Made by a program: the position numbers and the translations under genes
The notes under the pieces: model-generated
Databases searched by the model: none
What the model was told of the DNA's origin: nothing
Seen by the model: only the letters and a program-made list of their open reading frames with translations
Shown: piece after piece, positions 20,871-29,927 of the stretch
How positions within the stretch are numbered: position 1 is the first letter of the stretch
How the letters are laid out: the number at the start of each line of letters is the position of its first letter
Assembly (NCBI RefSeq): GCF_034347425.1
Contig: NZ_CP133779.1
Coordinates: 2,790,001-2,854,000, forward strand
Source: Undibacterium sp. CCC3.4
Lineage (GTDB): Bacteria; Pseudomonadota; Gammaproteobacteria; Burkholderiales; Burkholderiaceae_D
Reading direction: 5' to 3'
DNA: 64,000 nt

Positions 20871-21164
20871 TTACAGGCTGATCCCTGACTTTTTTTTAAG
20901 CCAATCGAGTTCCATATTCAGTTGCCCAATTTTGGCATAGAGACGGTCTGGGTCGTTCTGTGTGCTGGCCGGTTTCGGACCGCGCTTACCTTCAAACAGA
21001 CTGCCTGCATTTTCCAGTAATTCTTTCTTCCACTGGCTAACCTGCGTCGGATGCACCCCGAACTCTTGGGCGATCTGATTGATCGTCTTTTCGCCTTTGA
21101 TTGCCTCAACTGCTACCTTGGCTTTTTGTGCGCCGCTAAATATTTTTCTCTTATTTTCACTCAT
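20871..21164 (-). CDS. IS3-family transposase OrfA (HTH)
   Basis: The 97-aa OrfA has an HTH_Tnp_1 domain (AQKAKVAVEAIKGEKTINQI, AQEFGVHPTQVSQWKKELLE) that binds the IS ends, and a C-terminal leucine-rich segment (QLNMELDWLKKKSG) for multimerisation. It ends just after the A-run where ribosomes can slip into orfB. Confidence 0.94.
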   Translation of the reverse strand: MSENKRKIFSGAQKAKVAVEAIKGEKTINQIAQEFGVHPTQVSQWKKELLENAGSLFEGKRGPKPASTQNDPDRLYAKIGQLNMELDWLKKKSGISL

Positions 21165-21192
21165 GGTCTGCCTCGTCTCTTTTCGACAGACA

Positions 21193-24100
21193 CTAGTTTA
21201 AACTGTTGTCCGGATATGTGGATCCACTATAGATGTCGCTTTGTTCATTCCATAGTAAACCGAAGTCTTGCATTGCGCCCAGCGCTACTGGTGTGCTGTG
21301 ATTATCCCACGCCAAGCTCTGCCCGGTTAAGGCATCGCGGCGATACGGTTGGCCTTGCCAGCTCAATCCGGCTATTTCTGTGGCCAGTTCGGCTTGCCGC
21401 AGTAAGCCGAGGCGCTCGCGGTTTGCTGCCGGTAAACGTTCCGCCAAGGCGCCGAGTTCAGTGAAACTGACTTGGTTGAGGATGAGTTCACATGGCGCTT
21501 GCCAGTGCAGTCGGATACGGCCGCCGGCCGGGTGCAGCAAGCTCAGGTGTTGGCCCTGTATCTGGCTGCTCCAGTCGCTCCACCGCTCGCTGTGCAGGCT
21601 GAGTTTGCGTCGGCCTTGTTGCGGCTGGCTTTCCAGTGCGAGCGTGCCGGTAAAATCGTTCGGAATCTGGACGGCTTCTGCGTAACCGAGGCGGATCTGC
21701 CAAGTTTCACCGGCGGCCAGTTGCGCTTCGAGGTAGTGGTCCGCCGTGCTCGTATTATTGTTGCTCGCCAGCGTGCTCAGGTCGCTGATGGCATCGCCAT
21801 TACCATCGTGAGTACCCAGCGCGTAAGCGCGAACGATTTCTTTGACTTCACCTTGCTGTATCAGCAATAGGCGATTGTTTCCATGTTGCAGTCGGTGTGC
21901 GCCAGCGGCGGTTTGTCCGCGGTAGATCAGTGCTTCGTTCCGATCGCTGTGAGTGAGCTGCGACCAGTGTTCTTGTACGCGACCATGCTTGAGTGCTTGT
22001 AATTGCAGGATAAATAGCGCTTGGCCGGAATCTGCCACCAGCAAGCCACTCGGCTTGTTGTCTTGCTTGAGCAGCATGTCCAAGCGGATGTCGGCGGCCT
22101 TTAATTTTTTCTGCAAGCTGCTGGAAAATTTGTAGTAGTCGTGTGAAGGTGAATTTTTCCTGCCGCTCAGGTAAGCGGCGGCTGCGCTGGCGGATAAGGG
22201 GGTGAATGCCTTGACGTGGTAAAACCTATCTTTCACCCGGCCATACAGTAGTTGACCGGCTTGGCTACCCAGAAGTTGCCATTTTTTGCCATGGATTACG
22301 AAGCGACCATCGATGGTTTGGCTCAGACAGCGTGCTGAATTGGTGCTGCAAAACTGCCGTATCGGACTATCGTCGGCATTGCGTGGATTGGCGTCGACAC
22401 AGCGCATGAGGTCGCTGAAGGCGAGTTGACTTTCAATTTTGACGCGTTCGCTGCGCAAGCCTTGTGCATCGATTCGGTAGGTATGGATTTCCGGCAGGCC
22501 TTGGGCGTCACGCCGCGTTTTGCTCAGGGTCGGGTGCTTGCTCAGATGCGTGTAATCGGCAATCATCGGCATCAAGCCCTCAACCCGCAAAAACCCATAG
22601 CTTAGATAGTCACTGCTGCTAATCCCATAGGCAGCCAAGACCTCTAGCAAGCTAGGCGTGCGCGGCGCATCGTACAATGAACTTTTCAGTGCTGTCGGCA
22701 ACTGGGCGTGATACCACGGCGGCAAATCGATGGCTTCGTAGTAAGCGGCACCAATATGTTGCTGCGCTCTGCTTGGCCCGGCCCGTTCTTGTAAAGCCGC
22801 CACCTGCTGCTCCACCGCCTGCAAAACTTGCAGACTCAAATAGGCATGCAGTTGTCGGCGTTCGGCCACAGTGACGGCGCGCCCTTGCTCGGCGCTGACG
22901 GCATAGAAGTCCAACAACTCTCCCGTCAGGCTGCGCAATTGCCAATAGCCGTCTGTTACCAATGAGAGTACGCTGTATGCGCTCTGCCACAGCGCACCGC
23001 GCTCGTGATGAAAGGCCCAGCGCCCGTCCTGCAAGCCGAGTTCTCTGATAAAACCGGCCGGCAGCAGGGTTTGCAGCGGCAGAACAGTGCGGGGGTCCAA
23101 GCTCAGTGCCGTGTCATTACGGCTGATGAGGGGACTGCTGACTTCCCAACGCAGTAAACTGTCCGCTTGCCCGGCATGGCTGAAAAATTCATATTGCCGG
23201 TCGCGTCCTAACGGCACCAGTGCACGACTGAATTGATCGGGTACCAAGCTCAATTGATCTTGTTTGCGGTCGAAAAATCCAAGTCGCTCACCCCAGCGTA
23301 CCAGCACCCGATCGGCTAAGCGCAGGTAGCGGTGTTCGGCTGCCAGCGCGTTGAGTTGCTCGTCGCTGGGCCGACTGCTGAGGGGGAAAACTACGCTCGT
23401 GACGACCGGATAGAATTGCTGCTCTTGGATTTCGATTTGCAGCGTCACGCGCGTCGCGGTCGCTGCCACGGTACGTTCCAGACTGCGCTGGCCGCTCATG
23501 ACGAAGGCGCTCAACACGGCTTGCGCTTGTTCGATACGCTGCTGTGCGCGATCTAATTCGCTGGCACGGAGGGTCTGATTGCTACCCTGTAAATCGTAAG
23601 CGCGCAGCAGCGCGTAGCTAGGGTAGTAAGCTTTGGCGGCACGTACTGCTTGCTGGAAGTTGACCGCGCCTTCCAATGAGGGTGTGCTGCCGCTGGCGAA
23701 GGCACCGGCTGGTGCAAGCTGAGATTGGTGCTTACCGATATCTTGCCCGACTTGTGTGCGCAAGGCCGGTATCACCTGGTTCAACAGTGCGTCATAATCG
23801 AGGGCCAGCGCACGCACGCTTTGGAAATCGGCGAATTGCTGCTGACTGAGCGCGCGCAGTTCGCCCTGCTGAGTTTGCAAAAACAGTTCGCTCTGCGTGC
23901 CATTGAGTTTGCTCACGACCGTGCCTTGCAGTGGCGGCGCATCGGCGTGCGCGTACCAGCTGTAACCGGGCGGAGGTGCCACGCGGGCCGATTCGACATG
24001 GCCGCGCTCGCCCCAAGCCTGCGGACGTCCGATCAGCCAAGTCTGCTCGCGCGCCAGCCACGCCAGTGGGTATTTCACGCCGTCGTGTACCGTATCGGCA

Positions 24101-27100
24101 TCGAAGTCGACACTGCCTTCTTTGGCCTGAATTGGATAATCGACCCGCAACCGTTGGCTCGATAAAAACGATTTCGCCATGATGCCTAATAAGGCCAAGG
24201 CTTTTTCTATGTAGCCCTCAAAAAACTCTTCCACGACCGGTTCGTTATGCGCCCGTAAATTCGATGCCCCGCCTTGGCCGGCCATCGATTCCATGAAGCT
24301 CCAGCCGATGGACTCTTCCACGGTCTTGCCGGAAACCGGCGTGACGATATCGAGGCCCCAACTGCGCGGGTTGGCATTATTATGTTGTTTCACTTGGTCG
24401 TACAAGGCGGCCCATTTTCCAGCGCCGGGCTGAACGGAATGCTGAGGGAAGCGGCCATGGATAAAATCTGCGAAGCCTATCCCGTTGACGGTCACGCGCG
24501 CCATTTTTTCCCGCACTTCGTTCGGTAGTTGTGTGTATGCGTTGGAAAATGCCTCTTCGTTTTGGCTACGGGTCGGTGTCACATTCTCGAGCCGAACACA
24601 GATTTTTTTCGGGTTGCGTGGGTCGCGCACAAATTCCAAGGTCTCGCGCCCATCGCCGAGCACCTTGGTATTCGGTGTCAACGCCAGTAAAAAGCCGGCC
24701 CCATGGCGGCTGTCGAGCAGCCATTCTTTGGCTTGCGCATTCAAGCCGGCAAAGACGTAATGCGCTTTATTACTGGCTTGGTTACTGAGTTCGACGCTTA
24801 AACATTGGCGCTGTTGTTGTTCTTGCGGGGCCTTGAAAACCACACTGGTGGCACTGCTGCGCGCAAACTCCAGTCTCAGTTGGTCGGGTTGGCCGAAGAA
24901 AGTAAATTCCTCCAACAATTGCGCATCGCCGGCGCGCACCGGAAACAGCGCGGCGTAGCGGCTGCGCTCCCAACTTTGTAGTTGCGCATCGTTGCGGTGA
25001 GTAAAGCCGACGGCGGCCGATTTTTTCCACTGCATTTCCAGCGGCGGAACCAGTGACAAGTCGACTATGAGCGGGTGGTTGGCATCGATGCTCAGGGTAG
25101 TCGACTGTGCAACGTCGCCGGTGTAGTAGACCAAGGGGCGCGCCTGATTCGGCCGTAACGGCTCCCCGCTCATCCTATGACCGACGTCGCGAAACGGCGG
25201 TGGCGGCGGTGTGGCGTAGCTGCCGGCCGCCCAATGGATGACCGATGGCAAGGCGGCCCAAGCATCTTGGGAACCGCCCTCATAGACGTCGACACGGTTG
25301 CGGGTGTAGCTGATCTGATCGTCGGTAATACGGCAATGCTTGAGCGGATAGAGGTTCGAGCCGCGCAGCACGGTAGCGTTGCCAGGCGCGGAACTGTCTT
25401 CGCGCCGGATCAAGGGGTGAGAATAGGCATCCCAACGCTGTTGCAGTGCGCCGATCGATGTCACGGCCTTATCGCCGAGTTGCAGATGTTCGCCGAATTT
25501 TTGTGGCAGGTAGCACAGCGCTTGGGCGATGATGGCGGCCGGCAGCAAGGGCGGGCAAATCATACTGGCGACGCTCAAGCCCATGGCCAGCGTATTGGCG
25601 CTCAACTGCATGATGTCGACGGTCCACTCGGATTGGCTTTGATGCATGGTCATCAGGCGTTCAAAGATTTTGCCATTCTCATACAGACCCAACACCAGAT
25701 CGGTGCCACCTAAGGCGTGATCAAGCCGCGAGGAGACCGCTTTGTAACGCAGTAAATCGCTGGCTTGCGCTTCTCCGATCAAGAATTTGTTAATCAAATG
25801 CTGGTACTCCCACAGGCCACTCATTTGCCCTAACAAAGGACCGATATCGCCGTGGCCGGCGCTGTCGAACAGGAATTGTGGCCCGAGTGCTGAGTTGTCG
25901 AGCAGGCCTTTGAGATTGAGGGCTTGCTGGCCGACCCGGGCGCTACTGGCGAGCGAGCCGCGCAGTCGCGCGCCCAAGCCTTGCTGGCGATAGGTCTCGG
26001 ACGATACCAGTTGCGCGAGTTGTTTGGGGTCGAGAATTTTTACCAGCGGCGCGCCATTGTTTTGCAAGAACCGCAGTTCGAACTGACCCTGCTCGAGCGC
26101 GGTGACGTGATCGAGTCGGGCGTTTTGTTGTTCGGCGGAGAGCAAGAGCTTGGCGGCTTCTTGCATTACAGGCCAGGGATTTTGGCTCAAGGAGCGCGGC
26201 TGTTCGGCTTGGCTTAGCATTAGTTCGCGCACCTCTGCGCTGCGTGATGCCTGCGTGTTGGGCTTGAGTTCTGCTTGGTTTTCCAGCACACAGGCGCTGC
26301 GCGCTACTACTGTCGGCAGCAGTTGGCTGCCCAACCACGTCAGCCCGAGCTGTAAGGTGCTGGGAAATAGTCCCGCCAACGCTGGGGCGCTGCTTGGCCT
26401 CAGTTGTCTGGCCGCCAGAACGGCGGCGGCGGCCGGCACGAATGCGCCTAATGAGTTTACCGTCGGCAGAATGTGCTCGAAGGCGGCGGCTAGCCAAGGC
26501 GCGCTGGCGGCAGCGACTGGCTCAGCTGTTTCTGTCTCATCGCGCCAAGCAGACCAGCTGCGCGTCAGGGAGGGCAGTTGTGCTGCCATCAGATCGTGCG
26601 GTACGATGATGCCTTGTACCTGTTTTGCGCGCTCAGCTTTGTGAACCAAGGGTGCCAGCGCTTCGGCCATTGCTCGTGCTTCGGCTGCTTGTTCTATGCT
26701 ATAACCCTGTTCGTTATGTTGCTGCCACCAGGTGGACATCAGGCGCTCGACGAGCGTCGTGATGCTTGCCGTCGTGTTGCTCGGAATATGGCTGTCCTGC
26801 CATTGCGTTTCGATGTCATCTTTTGCGACTTGCCATACTTGTTGCGACTGGAGTGCCGTCTGCCAGCGTTGGTGGTAAGCCGTCATGTCTGCCGAAAGTG
26901 CTACCAAGCACATCAAGCTGCTGGTGCGGGCGTTATCACGCAGGCGTTGAGTTTCTTGCGCTTGCTCTTGTTCCAGCCACAAGTTCAGCGTTTCGCCGAT
27001 CAGCAATGCTTCAATTTTGCCCGAGCAAGCCTGATGCAAGAGTTCCATCGCCCGGGAAAAACTGTCATTGAGCTCGGCAATGCCGGCGGCTCTGTCGGCG

Positions 27101-28059
27101 ATCTCTTCGACTTGGGTAAACCACGGGCCTAGCAGGCGCAAGCAATCGTTCGCCGTCAGGGTTCGGCTGCCCAACGGTGCTCTGGTACCAGCGGATTTTT
27201 GGCGCACGGCATCGGCTTGTTGCAGGCGCAGCTCGGCCAGTAAATCAATTAATTCTTCTGCACTGCCGCGCAATAAATGCGCTAACTGTTCTTTTTTTTG
27301 CAAGCCAGCGTGCCGCGCTTGTTCTTGTACTTGGCACCACGCCTGTTGCTGTTGTTCGAGACGTGCTTGCAGCATGTTTAACAAACCTTGGCTGGCCAGG
27401 GCCGCGGCGGTTTCCAATTCAGATTGTGCCGGCAGCGCGGTGAACAGTTGCTGTAAATTTTGACAAAATTGCAGCATGTTTTGGCACTGTTGCATCGGCC
27501 AGTCAGCGCTGGTCGAGTCGGGGCCGACAGTATTGAACAGACGGCTCAATAAGCTCGTTGCTTGCTGCGGTATCATGCCGGGCAGCAGTTGCCGAGCCCG
27601 GTGATCGGCTGGTAAACGCTGTAGCGCGGCGCGGGTTTGCTTCAATTGCTCCTGAAGCGCTTGATCCACGGGCAAGGCCAGCAAATTGAATGCTTCGGCA
27701 TGATCTTCTTGTGGCGCTTGTTTGAGCAGGGTGTCAGCCGCGCATCCCAAGCGCGCCATTAACTCGACCAATTGCGTTTCGGCTTGCTGCCAGCCGGCTT
27801 GGCTGCGCCACTGCGGTTCGTCGCTGGCGATGCGGGCGCGCTTGGTGCTGAGCGGCAGTGCTTCGGCGCTTCTTTTCGCAGTATGTTGCGCGCACTGCAG
27901 CGCGCTATCGTGCTTGAAATCATAGTGGGTAATCTGCGCATTGCTTGCTTGCCTGATCCCGTGCAGATTAGTTGTCAATGTTGTGGGTGCTGCCGCGTGC
28001 ATCAGGATTGTGGCAAGGGCAGGTGGTGAGCTGGAGTTTTGCTTAATGCTGATTGGCAT
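21193..28059 (-). CDS. Giant toxin/effector-like protein, N-terminal 2276 residues, truncated by the IS element
   Basis: The 2288-codon ORF has 2276 native residues and 12 IS-encoded ones (YSGSTYPDNSLN). There is no signal peptide. The N-terminus is Ser/Thr/Ala/Pro-rich and contains a bipartite NLS-like stretch (KRSAEALPLSTKRAR, residues 62-76). Residues 80-510 are Gln/Leu-rich and helical. Hydrophobic segments lie at about 518-551, 560-590 and 819-852 (LSVASMICPPLLPAAIIAQA). The last, with LGDKAVTSIGALQQRWD and LRGSNLYPLKHCRITDDQ (residues 898-915), resembles the pore module of TcdA/TcdB and Mcf/FitD toxins; this is resemblance by eye only. Residues 1100-2276 have no domain I can name, and no cysteine-protease (C80) signature was seen. 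The Shine-Dalgarno is weak. The pre-insertion protein would be 2891 aa and end in a SET domain. Confidence 0.8.
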   Translation of the reverse strand: MPISIKQNSSSPPALATILMHAAAPTTLTTNLHGIRQASNAQITHYDFKHDSALQCAQHTAKRSAEALPLSTKRARIASDEPQWRSQAGWQQAETQLVELMARLGCAADTLLKQAPQEDHAEAFNLLALPVDQALQEQLKQTRAALQRLPADHRARQLLPGMIPQQATSLLSRLFNTVGPDSTSADWPMQQCQNMLQFCQNLQQLFTALPAQSELETAAALASQGLLNMLQARLEQQQQAWCQVQEQARHAGLQKKEQLAHLLRGSAEELIDLLAELRLQQADAVRQKSAGTRAPLGSRTLTANDCLRLLGPWFTQVEEIADRAAGIAELNDSFSRAMELLHQACSGKIEALLIGETLNLWLEQEQAQETQRLRDNARTSSLMCLVALSADMTAYHQRWQTALQSQQVWQVAKDDIETQWQDSHIPSNTTASITTLVERLMSTWWQQHNEQGYSIEQAAEARAMAEALAPLVHKAERAKQVQGIIVPHDLMAAQLPSLTRSWSAWRDETETAEPVAAASAPWLAAAFEHILPTVNSLGAFVPAAAAVLAARQLRPSSAPALAGLFPSTLQLGLTWLGSQLLPTVVARSACVLENQAELKPNTQASRSAEVRELMLSQAEQPRSLSQNPWPVMQEAAKLLLSAEQQNARLDHVTALEQGQFELRFLQNNGAPLVKILDPKQLAQLVSSETYRQQGLGARLRGSLASSARVGQQALNLKGLLDNSALGPQFLFDSAGHGDIGPLLGQMSGLWEYQHLINKFLIGEAQASDLLRYKAVSSRLDHALGGTDLVLGLYENGKIFERLMTMHQSQSEWTVDIMQLSANTLAMGLSVASMICPPLLPAAIIAQALCYLPQKFGEHLQLGDKAVTSIGALQQRWDAYSHPLIRREDSSAPGNATVLRGSNLYPLKHCRITDDQISYTRNRVDVYEGGSQDAWAALPSVIHWAAGSYATPPPPPFRDVGHRMSGEPLRPNQARPLVYYTGDVAQSTTLSIDANHPLIVDLSLVPPLEMQWKKSAAVGFTHRNDAQLQSWERSRYAALFPVRAGDAQLLEEFTFFGQPDQLRLEFARSSATSVVFKAPQEQQQRQCLSVELSNQASNKAHYVFAGLNAQAKEWLLDSRHGAGFLLALTPNTKVLGDGRETLEFVRDPRNPKKICVRLENVTPTRSQNEEAFSNAYTQLPNEVREKMARVTVNGIGFADFIHGRFPQHSVQPGAGKWAALYDQVKQHNNANPRSWGLDIVTPVSGKTVEESIGWSFMESMAGQGGASNLRAHNEPVVEEFFEGYIEKALALLGIMAKSFLSSQRLRVDYPIQAKEGSVDFDADTVHDGVKYPLAWLAREQTWLIGRPQAWGERGHVESARVAPPPGYSWYAHADAPPLQGTVVSKLNGTQSELFLQTQQGELRALSQQQFADFQSVRALALDYDALLNQVIPALRTQVGQDIGKHQSQLAPAGAFASGSTPSLEGAVNFQQAVRAAKAYYPSYALLRAYDLQGSNQTLRASELDRAQQRIEQAQAVLSAFVMSGQRSLERTVAATATRVTLQIEIQEQQFYPVVTSVVFPLSSRPSDEQLNALAAEHRYLRLADRVLVRWGERLGFFDRKQDQLSLVPDQFSRALVPLGRDRQYEFFSHAGQADSLLRWEVSSPLISRNDTALSLDPRTVLPLQTLLPAGFIRELGLQDGRWAFHHERGALWQSAYSVLSLVTDGYWQLRSLTGELLDFYAVSAEQGRAVTVAERRQLHAYLSLQVLQAVEQQVAALQERAGPSRAQQHIGAAYYEAIDLPPWYHAQLPTALKSSLYDAPRTPSLLEVLAAYGISSSDYLSYGFLRVEGLMPMIADYTHLSKHPTLSKTRRDAQGLPEIHTYRIDAQGLRSERVKIESQLAFSDLMRCVDANPRNADDSPIRQFCSTNSARCLSQTIDGRFVIHGKKWQLLGSQAGQLLYGRVKDRFYHVKAFTPLSASAAAAYLSGRKNSPSHDYYKFSSSLQKKLKAADIRLDMLLKQDNKPSGLLVADSGQALFILQLQALKHGRVQEHWSQLTHSDRNEALIYRGQTAAGAHRLQHGNNRLLLIQQGEVKEIVRAYALGTHDGNGDAISDLSTLASNNNTSTADHYLEAQLAAGETWQIRLGYAEAVQIPNDFTGTLALESQPQQGRRKLSLHSERWSDWSSQIQGQHLSLLHPAGGRIRLHWQAPCELILNQVSFTELGALAERLPAANRERLGLLRQAELATEIAGLSWQGQPYRRDALTGQSLAWDNHSTPVALGAMQDFGLLWNEQSDIYSGSTYPDNSLN
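21232..21234. repeat. Target-site duplication (GAT), right copy
   Basis: GAT at 21232-21234 follows the IS end CCACTATA and duplicates 19855-19857. It is codon 2276 (Ile) of the giant gene on the minus strand. Confidence 0.8.
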
Positions 28060-28418
28060 GAAAGTTTCTTTGTGATTTTTTAGCGCGGTGCGCTGGCGTA
28101 ATCAAGGGATGGATGCTTTAACGCAGCGGGACGACTGATCAGCGCTGCGAACAATACCAGTGTCAGAACTTACAGAATGGACATCAGACTGACTTGTAGA
28201 ATTTATTCATTTCTATCTGAGTCGAAAAATGCGCATCGACAGCGCACGCAGACAGCACGCTGGGAGCGTGCTGTTGAGTGTGGGTCGGAAATATTGCTTG
28301 GCGCTGGCGGTCAGCGGCGGCGAGTGCGGCGTAAGTCTCGCTGGTCGATTTGTAACAGCGAGCAATTGAGGAGGAGACGCAGGGCGTTGAGGCGAATCAG
28401 CTCATGGGGCGTCGGACC
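28060..28418. other. Gap between the giant gene and the redoxin gene
   Basis: About 360 bp upstream of the giant gene. It contains a perfect 9-bp hairpin (CAGCACGCT at 28253-28261 with AGCGTGCTG at 28265-28273, 3-nt loop) without a T tract, possibly a weak terminator for the redoxin gene. No convincing coding sequence or clear promoter for the giant gene is visible. Confidence 0.4.
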
Positions 28419-28922
28419 TTACAAGGAAAGCCAGAGTTGATCCCAGTCTTCGGGTAGAAATTTGCCTTCGCGCTTGAATTTCAATTGGCCTTTTTGATCC
28501 AGCACGAAGTGGGTCGGTTGCTTGCTGATGAAACCGAAACTGTCTTGATGCCCTGGCGCATTGCGCCAAACCGTAGGGAAACGCTGGTCTTTCGGATAGG
28601 CTTGGGTGGTCAGCTCGTTGTACTCGTCGAGATCGGCTTTGCTTTTGTCGAGGTTGACACCTAACAGCATGAATTTGTTTTTGCTGTTGCGTACGTAAAA
28701 CTCGCGCATCAACTTCAAATCTTCGCTGCATGGTGCGCAGTCGACTGTAAAGAAACTGACCAGTACGGTCATGCCGGAAAAGTCGAGCAAATTGAGTTTT
28801 TTGCCGTAGACATCGGTACCTTGCAAGCTGTAGGCGGTGGCGCCAGGTTTGGCAAAAATGGCAGCGGAAGAGAGCAATAAACCGCCGACCAAGCTGGACT
28901 GGATGAAGTTTCTTCGTAACAT
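28419..28922 (-). CDS. TlpA-like thioredoxin-fold protein
   Basis: This 167-aa protein has a twin-arginine-like N-terminus (LRRNFIQSSLVGGLLLSSAA) that should export it, then a redoxin domain with the active-site motif CAPC in FFTVDCAPCSEDLKLMREFY. LLGVNLDKSKADLDEY and PTHFVLDQKGQLKF are the expected later strands. It is probably a periplasmic thiol-disulfide reductase or a peroxiredoxin-like protein; the substrate is unknown. It stands alone upstream of the giant gene on the same strand. Confidence 0.85.
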   Translation of the reverse strand: MLRRNFIQSSLVGGLLLSSAAIFAKPGATAYSLQGTDVYGKKLNLLDFSGMTVLVSFFTVDCAPCSEDLKLMREFYVRNSKNKFMLLGVNLDKSKADLDEYNELTTQAYPKDQRFPTVWRNAPGHQDSFGFISKQPTHFVLDQKGQLKFKREGKFLPEDWDQLWLSL

Positions 28923-28985
28923 ACTTTGTCGCTTTCTGAACGGGGTGAAGGGGGCGTGCGTGATGGCGGTGGGTGGTGCGATAAT

Positions 28986-29816
28986 TTAATTCAAGTCGGC
29001 GTTGCGCCAGATGGCAGGCGTTTCTCCTATCACCATTTTAAATGCTTTTAAGAAACCTGCCTGACTTTCATAGCCAACCCGTTCGGCCACCAATTTCAAC
29101 GATACCCCATCGCGTATCAAGGCTTGCGCCAAGGTGATGCGCCAACGTGTCAGGTAATTTCCCGGCGTATCGCCGACTTCGGTTTTGAAGCTGCTGGCAA
29201 AACTGCTGCGTGACATACCCGCCAATTGTGCCAGTGTATCGAGCGACCATTGCTTGGCCGGATCAGTATGGATCGCTGTCAGCGCCTTGCCCAGTTGCGG
29301 GTGTTGCAGGCTGCGAAACAGCCCGGGTTCCTTATCTTGCTCAGCCATTGCGACCCGTAATACATCGATGAGCAAGACTTCGAACAGGCGATCGAGCACA
29401 TCTTGACGGCCCGGTTTTTCAGAAAAGGCTTCGTGAAACAAGAGTTCGATGAGGGTGTCGGCACCGGGGAAAGCGCTGATCGGGCGTTGAAAGCGTGCTG
29501 GTAAAGCGAAGGAAATCGGATTGAAGGCTTTGTGTTCAAAGCGCATCGAGGCGCATACCAAGTCTGCTCCCACGATCGGATCGGTTTGTAAGCGATGCTG
29601 CACGGGGCGGGAATAGAAAATCAGGGTCGGTTCGCTGAAGGTTTCGCTGTAACCGCTGGCGTCGCTCAATTTGGCGCTGCCGGCGCGCAGTAAATGCAAG
29701 AAACCCGTGCCCAGTTCTTCGCCGAAGTCGGCACCGTGGCAAAGATTGCCGGAAAAGAACAGGCGTGCCTGGGCTTTGAAGTGGGTCAGCAGTGGGGCTA
29801 AGGGGTCTGTGTGCAT
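28986..29816 (-). CDS. AraC-family transcriptional regulator with N-terminal cupin domain
   Basis: The 276-aa protein has an N-terminal cupin-type (AraC_binding) sensor (LCHGADFGEELGTGFLHLLR, FYSRPVQHRL) and two C-terminal helix-turn-helices (WSLDTLAQLAGMSRSSFASS, VSLKLVAERVGYESQAGFLK). It is divergent from the AhpD-like/YHS pair at 29928, separated by about 110 bp, so it is the likely regulator of those genes. Confidence 0.92.
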   Translation of the reverse strand: MHTDPLAPLLTHFKAQARLFFSGNLCHGADFGEELGTGFLHLLRAGSAKLSDASGYSETFSEPTLIFYSRPVQHRLQTDPIVGADLVCASMRFEHKAFNPISFALPARFQRPISAFPGADTLIELLFHEAFSEKPGRQDVLDRLFEVLLIDVLRVAMAEQDKEPGLFRSLQHPQLGKALTAIHTDPAKQWSLDTLAQLAGMSRSSFASSFKTEVGDTPGNYLTRWRITLAQALIRDGVSLKLVAERVGYESQAGFLKAFKMVIGETPAIWRNADLN

Positions 29817-29927
29817 TTTGGACGATCGGTGTGTAAATTCGGATTTTCGTTTAACTATTTGTTTTCACTATAGCCTATTCTCTGTCCTGTCGCTCAAGCA
29901 GATCGATCAACTCACCAGGAAATGACC

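Larger units (their letters stand above)
19858..21231 (-). mobile_element. IS3-family insertion sequence, complete, 1374 bp
   Basis: The ends are imperfect inverted repeats, TAAAGTGG at the left and TATAGTGG read inward from the right, with further matched blocks (TCC-GACAA, TTTAA, TAGTG). It encodes OrfA and OrfB on the minus strand and is flanked by GAT duplications. It interrupts a 2891-codon gene; 1377 bp (element plus one duplication) is a multiple of three, so excision would restore the frame. The outermost 50 bp of its left end recur at 56456-56505. Confidence 0.92.

Noticed and set aside
19861..21228. IS borders at AGTGG...CCACT
   Set aside because: These borders give no target duplication. 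Borders at TAAAGTGG and CCACTATA give a clean GAT duplication and matched ends.
21193..28059. Cysteine-protease (C80) autoprocessing domain in the giant protein
   Set aside because: I could not find the expected Asp/His/Cys motif arrangement.
28253..28273. 9-bp hairpin upstream of the giant gene as a Rho-independent terminator
   Set aside because: There is no T tract on either strand; I mention it only in the gap entry.
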